The translations under genes and the position numbers were made by a program. A stretch of 64,000 nucleotides of DNA from JABCPE02 sp963518955 (GTDB lineage Bacteria > Bacteroidota > Bacteroidia > Flavobacteriales > Weeksellaceae). This document shows positions 51,959 through 61,700 of the stretch, piece by piece (positions within the stretch are counted from its first letter, which is position 1; each line of letters starts with the position of its first letter). The notes under the pieces were generated by a model. The model saw nothing but the letters and a program-made list of their open reading frames with translations. It searched no databases and was not told the origin of the DNA. The stretch is taken from the NCBI GenBank assembly GCA_963518955.1, contig CAUQKI010000001.1:62001-126000 (forward strand). The letters are read 5' to 3'.

Positions 51959-53868
51959 TGGAAACAAAAATAATAGACCTTATAAAAAACCCTGAAACTC
52001 TTAGGGTAGAGGATTTAAACTTATTGGAAACAGAAATAGAAAAATTCCCTTATATGCAGAGTTTGAGGGCTATTTATCTTTTGGGTGTTCATCGTTTTTA
52101 TAATGAACATTTCCCAAAAGAATTGGCAAAAACGGCTGCCTATACGACAGACAAGAGAATTTTGTACAATTTGATTAACAAAACCAATGAAAACAAGGCT
52201 GCAGCCTTAGTAGAAAAGGCATTTCCTTTCAAAACAGAACTCACTACAAAAACTCCTAAAATTCAAGAGACTAAAGTAGCGGAAACTCCTGTTCCTGCTG
52301 AAGAGGAAGTTGTGGAAAACACTGATTTGGTTGTTGAAACACAATCCGTGGAAATCAGCGAACCAGTATCTTTTGTAGAAGAAAATACAAATGAGGAACA
52401 ACAAGTAACAAATATTGAAACTCCTTCTATACCAGATGTTTCACCTGTGGAAGAACCTCAGTATAGCGCCTCTTCTCCAGAAAAAAGTGAGTATGAACAG
52501 AAGAAACTAGCCATCGATGAATACATCGCTGCTGAAATGGCTAAACTAAAATCTGGAGTTGCTACAGAAGAGCCTTCTACCGCTGAAAAAGAAGAAAATA
52601 TAGAAACAACTGAAACTATTAGCGAAAAAGAAGAAGTTGAAGTTGAAGAGGTTAAAGCTGAGGAAAGCTCACCAATAGAAGCAGTAGAGGAAAAAGAGGT
52701 TGAGACTGAAACTCAAACTGAACCTATTATTGTTGAAACTGAAGAAGAGAGATTTTCCGCAGAAGAATTGGCTAGCCCAAGCACATTTAATCTGAAAAAA
52801 CCTAAAGAAACAACGATTGATTTCTATAACAAAAAACAAACTGCATATGTGGAGGAATCTCCTGCAAAACCAGTTGAAGAAAACAAGGTAAAAGAAACGA
52901 CTGTTGATTTTTATACTAAAAAACAAGCAGAACCAGTAGAGGAAGCTCCTGCTCAAAAAGAAGATTTTTATTCAGCTAAAACAACTTCAGAAAATTCAAC
53001 TGAAAAAGAAGAAAGGGAAACGACTATTGATTTTTACGCTAGAAAACAAACCGAATCCGTAGAAGAAACTCCTGCACAAAAAGAAGATTTTTATTCAGCT
53101 GAAGCAACTTCAGAAAATTCAACTGAAAAAGAAGAAAGAGAAACAACTATTGATTTTTATGCTAGAAAACAAACTAGTTTCGTAGAAGAAACTCCTACGC
53201 CAAAAGAAAGCATTTACTATTCAGAAGAAACAATTTCTGAAAGCTCAACTGAAAAAGAAGCAAGGGAAACGGCTATTGATTTTTATGCTTCTAAAAAGGC
53301 AAATCTTGATGCACAAGAAGAACAAACATCTTATTCGCCTGTGAATATTTATCAAAAACAAATAGACACCGAAAAAGAAGATGCCGTGGAAGTTTCTAAT
53401 AATCCTGCTCAAGAAGAAAATATTTCTACAACGGAAGAAGCGGCAAACAGCAAGAAACCAGAACCAAAAGTAGAAATAGAAACAGAAAAAGTTTCAGAAG
53501 TAGTGAAACCTACATCTAATAGCAATGTAACTTCGTTCATCAGCACTTGGAAAAGCTGGCTAAAAATAGACCGTTCAGAAATCGTTACTCCTTCTGAACA
53601 AGACAAAAAAGCAGCAATCATTGACAAGTTCATAGAGAACAATCCAAAAATCTCTCCAATAAAAGAAGATGTTGATTTTATTGTAAAAGAAAAGAGCAAT
53701 GATATTTCCCATCTGATGACAGAAACGCTTGCTCAGCTTTATGTAGAACAAAAACTCTACACCAAAGCCATCCAAGCGTACAAAATTCTTCAAGAAAAAC
53801 ATCCAGAAAAAACGGAAGAATTCGAAGAAGTAATAGAGGAAATCAAAAAATCAAGAAACATTAAGTAA
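51958..53868 (+). CDS. Large acidic protein with an internal repeat array and a C-terminal TPR-like domain
   Basis: 636 codons from the ATG at 51958, overlapping lptE by one base. The N-terminus (about 1-85) is helical and ordered. Residues about 90-280 are Glu/Thr/Val/Pro-rich and probably disordered. About 280-470 hold five degenerate units of ~40 residues, each around the motif ETTIDFYARKQ plus EEAPAQKEDFYSA. The last ~120 residues are helical with a TPR-like end (ETLAQLYVEQKLYTKAIQAY). There is no signal peptide or membrane helix, so it appears cytosolic. Function unknown. Confidence 0.85.
   Translation: METKIIDLIKNPETLRVEDLNLLETEIEKFPYMQSLRAIYLLGVHRFYNEHFPKELAKTAAYTTDKRILYNLINKTNENKAAALVEKAFPFKTELTTKTPKIQETKVAETPVPAEEEVVENTDLVVETQSVEISEPVSFVEENTNEEQQVTNIETPSIPDVSPVEEPQYSASSPEKSEYEQKKLAIDEYIAAEMAKLKSGVATEEPSTAEKEENIETTETISEKEEVEVEEVKAEESSPIEAVEEKEVETETQTEPIIVETEEERFSAEELASPSTFNLKKPKETTIDFYNKKQTAYVEESPAKPVEENKVKETTVDFYTKKQAEPVEEAPAQKEDFYSAKTTSENSTEKEERETTIDFYARKQTESVEETPAQKEDFYSAEATSENSTEKEERETTIDFYARKQTSFVEETPTPKESIYYSEETISESSTEKEARETAIDFYASKKANLDAQEEQTSYSPVNIYQKQIDTEKEDAVEVSNNPAQEENISTTEEAANSKKPEPKVEIETEKVSEVVKPTSNSNVTSFISTWKSWLKIDRSEIVTPSEQDKKAAIIDKFIENNPKISPIKEDVDFIVKEKSNDISHLMTETLAQLYVEQKLYTKAIQAYKILQEKHPEKTEEFEEVIEEIKKSRNIK
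52796..53300 (+). repeat. Intragenic tandem repeat array, ~126 bp units
   Basis: Five degenerate copies of a ~40-codon unit; units near 52950-53075 and 53076-53203 are close to identical over long stretches (for example TCAGAAAATTCAACTGAAAA in both), so the array has expanded recently and could vary in length between strains. Confidence 0.8.
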
Positions 53869-53872
53869 ATAA

Positions 53873-53899
53873 AAAAGCCTTCAAAATTTGAAGGCTTTT
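53873..53899. terminator. Bidirectional terminator between the repeat-protein gene and gdhA
   Basis: AAAAGCCTTCAAA/TTTGAAGGCTTTT, a 13 bp stem with a tight loop and T-run. Confidence 0.8.
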
Positions 53900-53919
53900 C
53901 TTTTTTATTGAAAGAGAAA

Positions 53920-55278
<1,359 letters not shown>

Positions 55279-55311
55279 AATAATATGATGTAAAATAATT
55301 TATATATTGAG

Positions 55312-55336
55312 CAAATTTAAGGCTTTTTTTGCCTTA
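55312..55336 (-). promoter_or_regulatory. gdhA -7 element overlapping an inverted repeat
   Basis: Minus strand: TTAAGGC (55336-55330), an A-run, GCCTTAA (55323-55317) and then the -7 box TAAATTTG (55319-55312) sharing its first three bases with the repeat. A protein bound at the palindrome would cover the promoter. Confidence 0.45.
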
Positions 55337-55361
55337 AACCTAATAATATTGACCTAAAAAA

Positions 55362-55595
55362 TCATTCTATATTTACCACACTTTCTATGCTTGGGACATG
55401 CTGTTTTACAGTGGTTTCTACGCCTAATTTTATAGTAGAATTGCTGATATGACATCCAGAGCAGTTTCCTAAAAGTCTGACATATACCTTGTTGTCTTTT
55501 ATTTCTACTAATTCTATATCACCGCCATCATTATTCAAAAACGGTCTGATACTTTCCAATGCTTTTTTTACTTTCGTTTCTATGCTTTCTTCCAT
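55362..55595 (-). CDS. NifU C-terminal-domain (Nfu) iron-sulfur carrier
   Basis: 77 codons. Small Nfu proteins hold a transient [4Fe-4S] cluster in their CxxC motif, here LLGNCSGCHISNSTIKLGVE. The start (VKKALESIRPFLNNDGGDIE) is also typical. It follows mrp by 11 bp, and the two together are a recurrent Fe-S maturation pair. Confidence 0.95.
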   Translation of the reverse strand: MEESIETKVKKALESIRPFLNNDGGDIELVEIKDNKVYVRLLGNCSGCHISNSTIKLGVETTVKQHVPSIESVVNIE

Positions 55596-55606
55596 GAGGA
55601 TTTCAC

Positions 55607-56704
55607 TTATTTTTTAGTTGAACAACCTGCCATTGTGGTAATTTTAACCGCCTCTGTCGGAGGGAGGTTTTTGTTCCTTTCTATGAGGCTTTCTATCATA
55701 TTTCTCGTGATTTCTGTGTAGATTTCTGATATTTTAGTTCCGTCATTCAGAGCAGCTGGTTTTCCTGTGTCTCCTGCTTCTCTTATTCCTTGTATTAAAG
55801 GGATTTCGCCCAAAACAGGAATTCCTAAATCTTTGGCTAAATTTTGGACGCCTTCTTTCCCAAAGATATAATATTTATTATCTGGAAGCTCTTCTGGAAC
55901 GAAATACGCCATATTCTCCACAAGCCCTAAAACAGGGATATTGATGCTTTCCATCTGAAACATTGCGATTCCTCTTCTCACATCTGCCAGAGCCACATGC
56001 TGAGGCGTGCTTACAATAATCGCTCCTGTAACAGGAAGTTCCTGAACCACAGACAAATGTATATCCCCCGTTCCAGGAGGAAGGTCTATAAGTAGAAAAT
56101 CCAGCTCTCCCCAGTCCGTATCACGAATCATCTGGTGAAGGGCTTTCCCTGCCATTGGCCCTCGCCAAACTACGGCTTTATTTGCTCCTGAAAAATATCC
56201 TATGGACAGCATTTTTATTCCATACTGCTCTATGGGTTTCATGAGGTGTTTTCCTTCGATTTGAATGGAACTTGGTTTATTGCCTTCGGTATTGAACATT
56301 GTGGGAATAGATGGACCATATATATCCGCATCCAAAAGCCCTACTCTGAAGCCCATTTTTGATAAAGTTACAGCCAAATTAGCCGTCACAGTAGATTTGC
56401 CTACGCCTCCTTTTCCTGATGCTATGACAATGATGTTTTTAACCCCTTGTATTTCTTTTCCTCGGATATTTGGCTTTGGTTTAGTTTCTGGAGAAGAGAT
56501 TTTGAGCTTTAATACATATTGATTATCAAATTCCTTGGAAAACGCCTCTTTTATCGCTGTTTCTAGTTTTTTCTTCTCGTGCATAGCTGGAGAATGGGCA
56601 ACCATATCTATATAGACATCATTTTCAATGATTTGCAGATTGGTTACCAATTCTTCTATTCCTATTTTTTTAAAAAAATCTTCTATTTTTTTTCTCTCCA
56701 ACAT
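55607..56704 (-). CDS. mrp: Mrp/NBP35-type Fe-S cluster carrier ATPase
   Basis: 365 codons. An N-terminal DUF59/MIP18-like domain (about 1-90) precedes the deviant P-loop ATPase: VIASGKGGVGKSTVTANLAV, LLDADIYGPSIPTMF, LLIDLPPGTGDIHLSV. The usual CxxC near the C-terminus of many Mrp proteins is not obvious; the chain ends MAGCSTKK. It delivers Fe-S clusters to target proteins. The -7 box TAAATTTG (56730-56723) lies 18 bp upstream. Confidence 0.94.
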   Translation of the reverse strand: MLERKKIEDFFKKIGIEELVTNLQIIENDVYIDMVAHSPAMHEKKKLETAIKEAFSKEFDNQYVLKLKISSPETKPKPNIRGKEIQGVKNIIVIASGKGGVGKSTVTANLAVTLSKMGFRVGLLDADIYGPSIPTMFNTEGNKPSSIQIEGKHLMKPIEQYGIKMLSIGYFSGANKAVVWRGPMAGKALHQMIRDTDWGELDFLLIDLPPGTGDIHLSVVQELPVTGAIIVSTPQHVALADVRRGIAMFQMESINIPVLGLVENMAYFVPEELPDNKYYIFGKEGVQNLAKDLGIPVLGEIPLIQGIREAGDTGKPAALNDGTKISEIYTEITRNMIESLIERNKNLPPTEAVKITTMAGCSTKK

Positions 56705-56785
56705 GATTAAAATATGTTATGACAAATTTAACTATTTTTTTGAATTAAACATTCTATAAATATCACCTCTAATCCTAAATAAAAA

Positions 56786-56813
56786 GAGAGATTTCCCAAA
56801 AGTGAAACCTCTC
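56786..56813 (-). terminator. Terminator of the NlpC/P60 gene
   Basis: Minus strand GAGAG-TTTC pairs with GAAA-CTCTC, followed by TTTTTA, 36 bp beyond the stop. Confidence 0.65.
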
Positions 56814-56848
56814 CTATTATTATAAATTAAAATATAGTCTTTAGAAAT

Positions 56849-57523
56849 CTACAATGAAGCCATTTCTTGGATCTTTTCATTGGTCAATATTCTTTTTGCA
56901 AATCTGAATCTCAAGCCCCAGTATTTTTCATTTAGGGAAGATATTGTAACACCTTTGGATGTAGATGCGTGGATGAATTTGATTTCTCCTTCTGGTGTAA
57001 TTTCTTGAACGATACCCACATGTGAAATTCTGCTTCCTCTAGTTTGGAAAAATAGTAAATCCCCTTTTTCTAGTTGTTCTCTTTCTACTCTTTCTCCTTC
57101 CTGAGCCTGAGCTGAAGAGATTCTAGGAAGATTTATCCCTGTGGCTGAACCATAAACCGAAAGAACAAATGCAGAGCAATCTATCCCGCTTCTAGTCATC
57201 CCACCAAATCTATACGGCGTCCCGATGTAAGTGTTTGCTTCGCTAAGAATCCCATCTATAGTAGAAGATTTTTTCTTTGCCATTTTTCTTGCAGAAACCG
57301 TTTTTTCTTCGGGTTTTTCAATGGCTTTATTTGATTCTAGTTCTTTTTTATACTCTTGAGTCAAAGATGTAAAATGAGACTTTTCTTCTGCTAAAACTTC
57401 TGGTTTATATGTTGATGGAGTAGCCACTACATAATTGGACACACAAGACTGAAGAGAAAACAACAATCCTGCCATAAGACTATAAAATAAAACACTTTTT
57501 TTCATCAATTGGGATATCTTCAT
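56849..57523 (-). CDS. NlpC/P60 (C40) peptidase lipoprotein
   Basis: 224 codons. The lipobox is in LLFSLQSCVSN (Cys about 27). A helical linker leads to the C40 domain: catalytic Cys in SGIDCSAFVLSVYG, His in SRISHVGIVQE, preceded by ANTYIGTPYRFGG. It should be a cell-wall endopeptidase cutting gamma-D-Glu-diaminopimelate stem peptides. A -7 box TAACTTTG (57571-57564) lies about 40 bp upstream. The alternative start six codons in (MKKS) would also give a signal peptide. Confidence 0.94.
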   Translation of the reverse strand: MKISQLMKKSVLFYSLMAGLLFSLQSCVSNYVVATPSTYKPEVLAEEKSHFTSLTQEYKKELESNKAIEKPEEKTVSARKMAKKKSSTIDGILSEANTYIGTPYRFGGMTRSGIDCSAFVLSVYGSATGINLPRISSAQAQEGERVEREQLEKGDLLFFQTRGSRISHVGIVQEITPEGEIKFIHASTSKGVTISSLNEKYWGLRFRFAKRILTNEKIQEMASL

Positions 57524-57748
57524 AGGGGGTAAACTTTTTGAGTTACTTCTATTTTGAACGGGGCAAAGTTAGAAAAACTCGACAAAAATAAAAATGATTT
57601 TTGTCAGTTAGTCCATTTTTTAACAAAAATTTAAAACTAAAATTGCTGTTTTCAGGGAATTTAAGGCTTTTTGGGTGTCTGCATTTTTTTTAAACTTTTT
57701 ATTAACATTTTATTAACAAAAGCCTGTTTCTATAATTTTGATTTTTCT

Positions 57749-57756
57749 TATCTTTG
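57749..57756 (+). promoter_or_regulatory. -7 element of the MCE/MlaD gene
   Basis: TATCTTTG, 29 bp before the ATG; an alternative TAATTTTG occurs 16 bp upstream of it (57733-57740). Confidence 0.5.
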
Positions 57757-57785
57757 CACCTTCAAAATATACATCATATATAATA

Positions 57786-58718
57786 ATGAATTTATCAAAA
57801 GAAGTAAAAGCGGGACTTATTGCGATTTTTGCAATTATAAGTTTCATGTTATTTTTTCAGTTTTTGAAAGGGAAAAATGTATTTTCTACGGATAATTTTT
57901 TCTTCGTAAAATATGACAATGTGGATGGATTAGAACCTTCTAACGCAGTCACTATCAACGGATTAAAAGTCGGATTAGTAGACCAGATTATTCCTATAAC
58001 ATCTAAAGATGGCAAAATAAGTTTCGTAGTAAGAATTTCTGTAGATGATGAGTATTCTTTCTCTAAAAACTCACCAGTAGAAATTTTTGAACCAAGTCTA
58101 ATGGGGGGTAAGCAACTGAAAATAAATTTAGTTTATGACAACCAAATCGCGAAAGACGGCGATACATTGGGAGGAAAATTCCAGCTTTCTGCGATCAATG
58201 CTATGGCATCCGAAATGGGACCAAAAGTTTCCAGCGTTCTTACAAAAGTAGATTCTACTCTATCTAGCACGAACAAAATCCTTGATGAGCAGAACAGAAG
58301 AGAAATAAAAATGCTTCTTTCTAATCTAAACGCCACTGTATCTGCTTTCAAAACTACAGCTGACCAAACCAACAGACTTTTGACTTCTAATGAACATAAA
58401 ATTAGTTCTCTACTCGATAACGCAAACCAAACGATGGTTTCTACGAAAAACACAGTAGATAAATTTGGAAAAGTAGCAGATGAAATAGATGCTAAAAAAC
58501 TGAACCAATCCATAGAAGAACTTAGCAAAACAGCCAATCAGCTAAACCAAGTAATCGCAGGAATAAACCGAGGAGAAGGCTCTCTAGGAAAACTAATGAA
58601 AGATGAAGAACTTTACAATAATCTAACTAAAACTTCTAACTCACTAAACGAGCTTATAAGTGATTTAAAACAAAACCCAAAGAAATACATCAACATTTCT
58701 GTTTTCGGAAAAAAATAA
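57786..58718 (+). CDS. MCE/MlaD family lipid-transport protein
   Basis: 310 codons from the ATG at 57786; the longer open frame starts without a sensible membrane anchor. One N-terminal membrane helix (LIAIFAIISFMLFFQFL), then the MCE domain (YDNVDGLEPSNAVTINGLKVG) and a long coiled-coil tail that includes two TANQLNQVIAGINRGEGSLG-like segments. MlaD-type proteins bind the ABC permease and carry phospholipids between membranes. The partner ATPase and permease genes are not in the window. Confidence 0.93.
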   Translation: MNLSKEVKAGLIAIFAIISFMLFFQFLKGKNVFSTDNFFFVKYDNVDGLEPSNAVTINGLKVGLVDQIIPITSKDGKISFVVRISVDDEYSFSKNSPVEIFEPSLMGGKQLKINLVYDNQIAKDGDTLGGKFQLSAINAMASEMGPKVSSVLTKVDSTLSSTNKILDEQNRREIKMLLSNLNATVSAFKTTADQTNRLLTSNEHKISSLLDNANQTMVSTKNTVDKFGKVADEIDAKKLNQSIEELSKTANQLNQVIAGINRGEGSLGKLMKDEELYNNLTKTSNSLNELISDLKQNPKKYINISVFGKK

Positions 58719-58734
58719 AACTCTTATTAAAAAT

Positions 58735-58764
58735 AAAAGGCCCTCTTTTGAAAGAGGGCTTTTT
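58735..58764. terminator. Bidirectional terminator between the MCE gene and the T9SS protein gene
   Basis: AAAAGGCCCTCTTT pairs with AAAGAGGGCTTTT with one bulged G, followed by T-runs both ways. Confidence 0.8.
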
Positions 58765-58771
58765 ATTTACA

Positions 58772-61700
58772 TTATTTTTTTATAATTTTTATAGCTTCTT
58801 TAGAGTTATTTATTCGTATCAGATAAATATCAGGTAGCAAATTGCTTATATTTATCTGATTATTCACAAATTTACCCTCTTTCAGCATTTTTCCATTTTT
58901 GTCATACAACTGATAAAAATATTCTTTTCCAGGGTCTCCATCTATCATTAGAATATCAGTGACAGGATTTGGATAAGCCTTTAAGGTTTTCTCCTCTTTA
59001 AGCATATTCTGAACCGTATTTACAGCTAATGGTTTTGCTGGTTGTGCTACAGTATATTTAGGTATAGGTAATCTCGGAATAGCTCCTTCCTGTTTACCAT
59101 CCGCAGTTGTTTTGATTTTTACACATCTACAATTCATAGCAAAATATGGATCCAAGCTATTTTCAAACATACTCATTACTCCATTTTTATCTATCACAAG
59201 AGCACGAGGTCTTCCTAACAAAGCATCACCCATAGCACTAGTCCAAACACCCATATGCCTTTCATTTACTTTGGATGTAATAGCACCACCATAAAGCACA
59301 TTTCTATGACCTCTAGCACCAGTAAATGGATAATTTCCTATATAATATCCTTTGTCTTCAAAAACATATCCAAGAGACGATTTTATTATTTTCCCATTAA
59401 AATATCCTTGTATACTATACCATTTTTGAAGACCTTTCCATTCCGCCCAGTTTCTCTTTCCCCAAGGTGATCTTCCAAAATCTCTACCAGTAGCTATATC
59501 TACATGTGATGCATCTGGAACTCTCCATCCTTCTGGACAAGGATCAAATGGAGACTTTCTATCCGCACGACCCCATCTATCAGAAGCGATATTAGCCTCA
59601 TCTATAAGCCAGTCTGTTCCATTAGTATAAGCTGGCTGGTTTTTATGAGGAGGTGCCTGTTTGCTTGGAATCATAAATACCAAAGGGTTTTTAACAGAAT
59701 AGCTCAAAACCTTACTTACCTTATCAGATATTTTATCTGTTAATATCACATTATTAGCATAACTATTATATGGAACTACAAACCTACTTTCATAATTGCC
59801 ACCATTCAGTTCTGTATAAGATGTCTGCCCAACGGCATTAGTATTCCCTAAATAAATAGAGTAAGAAGAACCATCAGGATTGATAAAAGAAGGTATAGGA
59901 TCTTTTCTTCCCCATTGGTACTGCATACCTCCAGATACTTTTATTTTATTTAGTTCTTGAACGGATGGAGAATTTGCATTTACTACAGATGGAAAAGCAT
60001 CCAATGCTCCTAAGTTTCTATCCATAAACTCAAAATCTATTATATGATCCTTTGCAACATAGTTTATATAATTATATGCTGCTGTATTAGGCTCAGCAGT
60101 AACATATCTTACTGTTTTTACTTCAGAATCTGTTACCCAAATATGCCAAGACCAATACACTGGATTAGTAATACTTCCATTGTGTAGAGTAACTACTGCA
60201 TTCCCACTTTGATTAGGTGTTATTTTTACATTAATAAATGTATTATTTATCTCTGCTAAATTAGCTGGATTGGTTTTTGAAATAGAAACATGCTTAATGA
60301 GGTCTTTGTTAGTAGTCCAATGCACATTAACTTTCAAATTATTATAGTTGGTATTTTTTAATATTTGCTTATTATCCAAATGTTCACTATGTACAGAAAA
60401 TGCTTTGTTAATTGGTATCTTAACAATAGACTCTGTGGTTTTTTTTACTATTTGATAAGAATTAGGATTTTCAAGTCCATCAGTAAATGTAGGATATGCC
60501 ACTTCATCTCTAAAATACTCTGTAGGGAAGTCATATTCATTCACCACATATAGAGGATCCTTTATACAGCGTACCCCCATAGCATCAGAAGATGTTCTTT
60601 CCCAAAATAGAGGATTATATTTATAACGTCCTATGACTGATGACATTTCAGGGTCTGGTATATCACTTTGTGCAGGATCAGGAATGATTCTTAACGCTAT
60701 TGGATTCACGGCTTGTTTTTCATCCCACCATCTGACCATTGTAGCAGTCCAGAGATAGGTCTCATGCATATCACTATATTCTCCACTATGTTCAATCCTT
60801 GACAGCATACCTGTACCAGGAAAAACACCCATATTCTGTCCATTAACAGAAGATAAATCAGCCCCTATTTCAGGATACATTTTTATTCCTTTCAAAAAAT
60901 TAGGCATTTTATCATTGGTTGGCATAACAGTATATAAGTCGTTTTTATTATGCTCTGATGTTTTTGGACCATAGGGACTAAACTCCATAGGAATATTTCT
61001 TGAATAAACAAAGCCTTCTCCCAAAGTCTTGTTTGCTGTCAATACAGAAGGAACCCTCCAACCATTAGGACATGGATCATATGAAGATTTATCATGGTAA
61101 GGTTTTACTAATTTTTTAGGTGATATTTTTGGGTTAAAGAATTTACCTTGGGAATTATCAGACCAAAGATTAGCCTCTGCTGTTGACCTTCCATCATTAA
61201 AAGAAGGACTTCCAAACCAATTTACAGGCCATTTACCAACTAGTTTACCGTCTTTATAATAACGATAATACGCTTGCTCTTTTGAATTATCATCATTCAC
61301 ATAAATAAGATTCATTGGATTATGAATAGAAAGCTCAATGTTATCCTTTAATTTTGCTTTAGTGAAAGGAACATACATTACCATATCTCTTTCTAGACTC
61401 TTAGTTACATTATTGTTATGTGAGTTTATATTCCCTACTCTTCCAATACTACCCGAAACTTCATAAAAATCCCATCCTCTAGTTGCTAGCGGAGGAATAG
61501 GATCTTTTCTTCCCCATTGGTATAATAATCCATTGTTTCTATTCCATCCTTCTTCTGTAAGGCTGCTAGAAACAGCTCCTAAGTTACGATCCATCCAACC
61601 CCATTCCGCTTTAGGTATAAGTTCCTCTACACCATTATTTCTAAGTCTTTTAGTTTCATCATAAGCCATATAGTTGGTTCCTTTGCTAGGATCATCCGTA

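Noticed and set aside
52669..52956. Phe/Cys-rich antisense frame in the repeat protein gene
   Set aside because: It results from GAA-rich codons read backwards (TTC), not a real gene.
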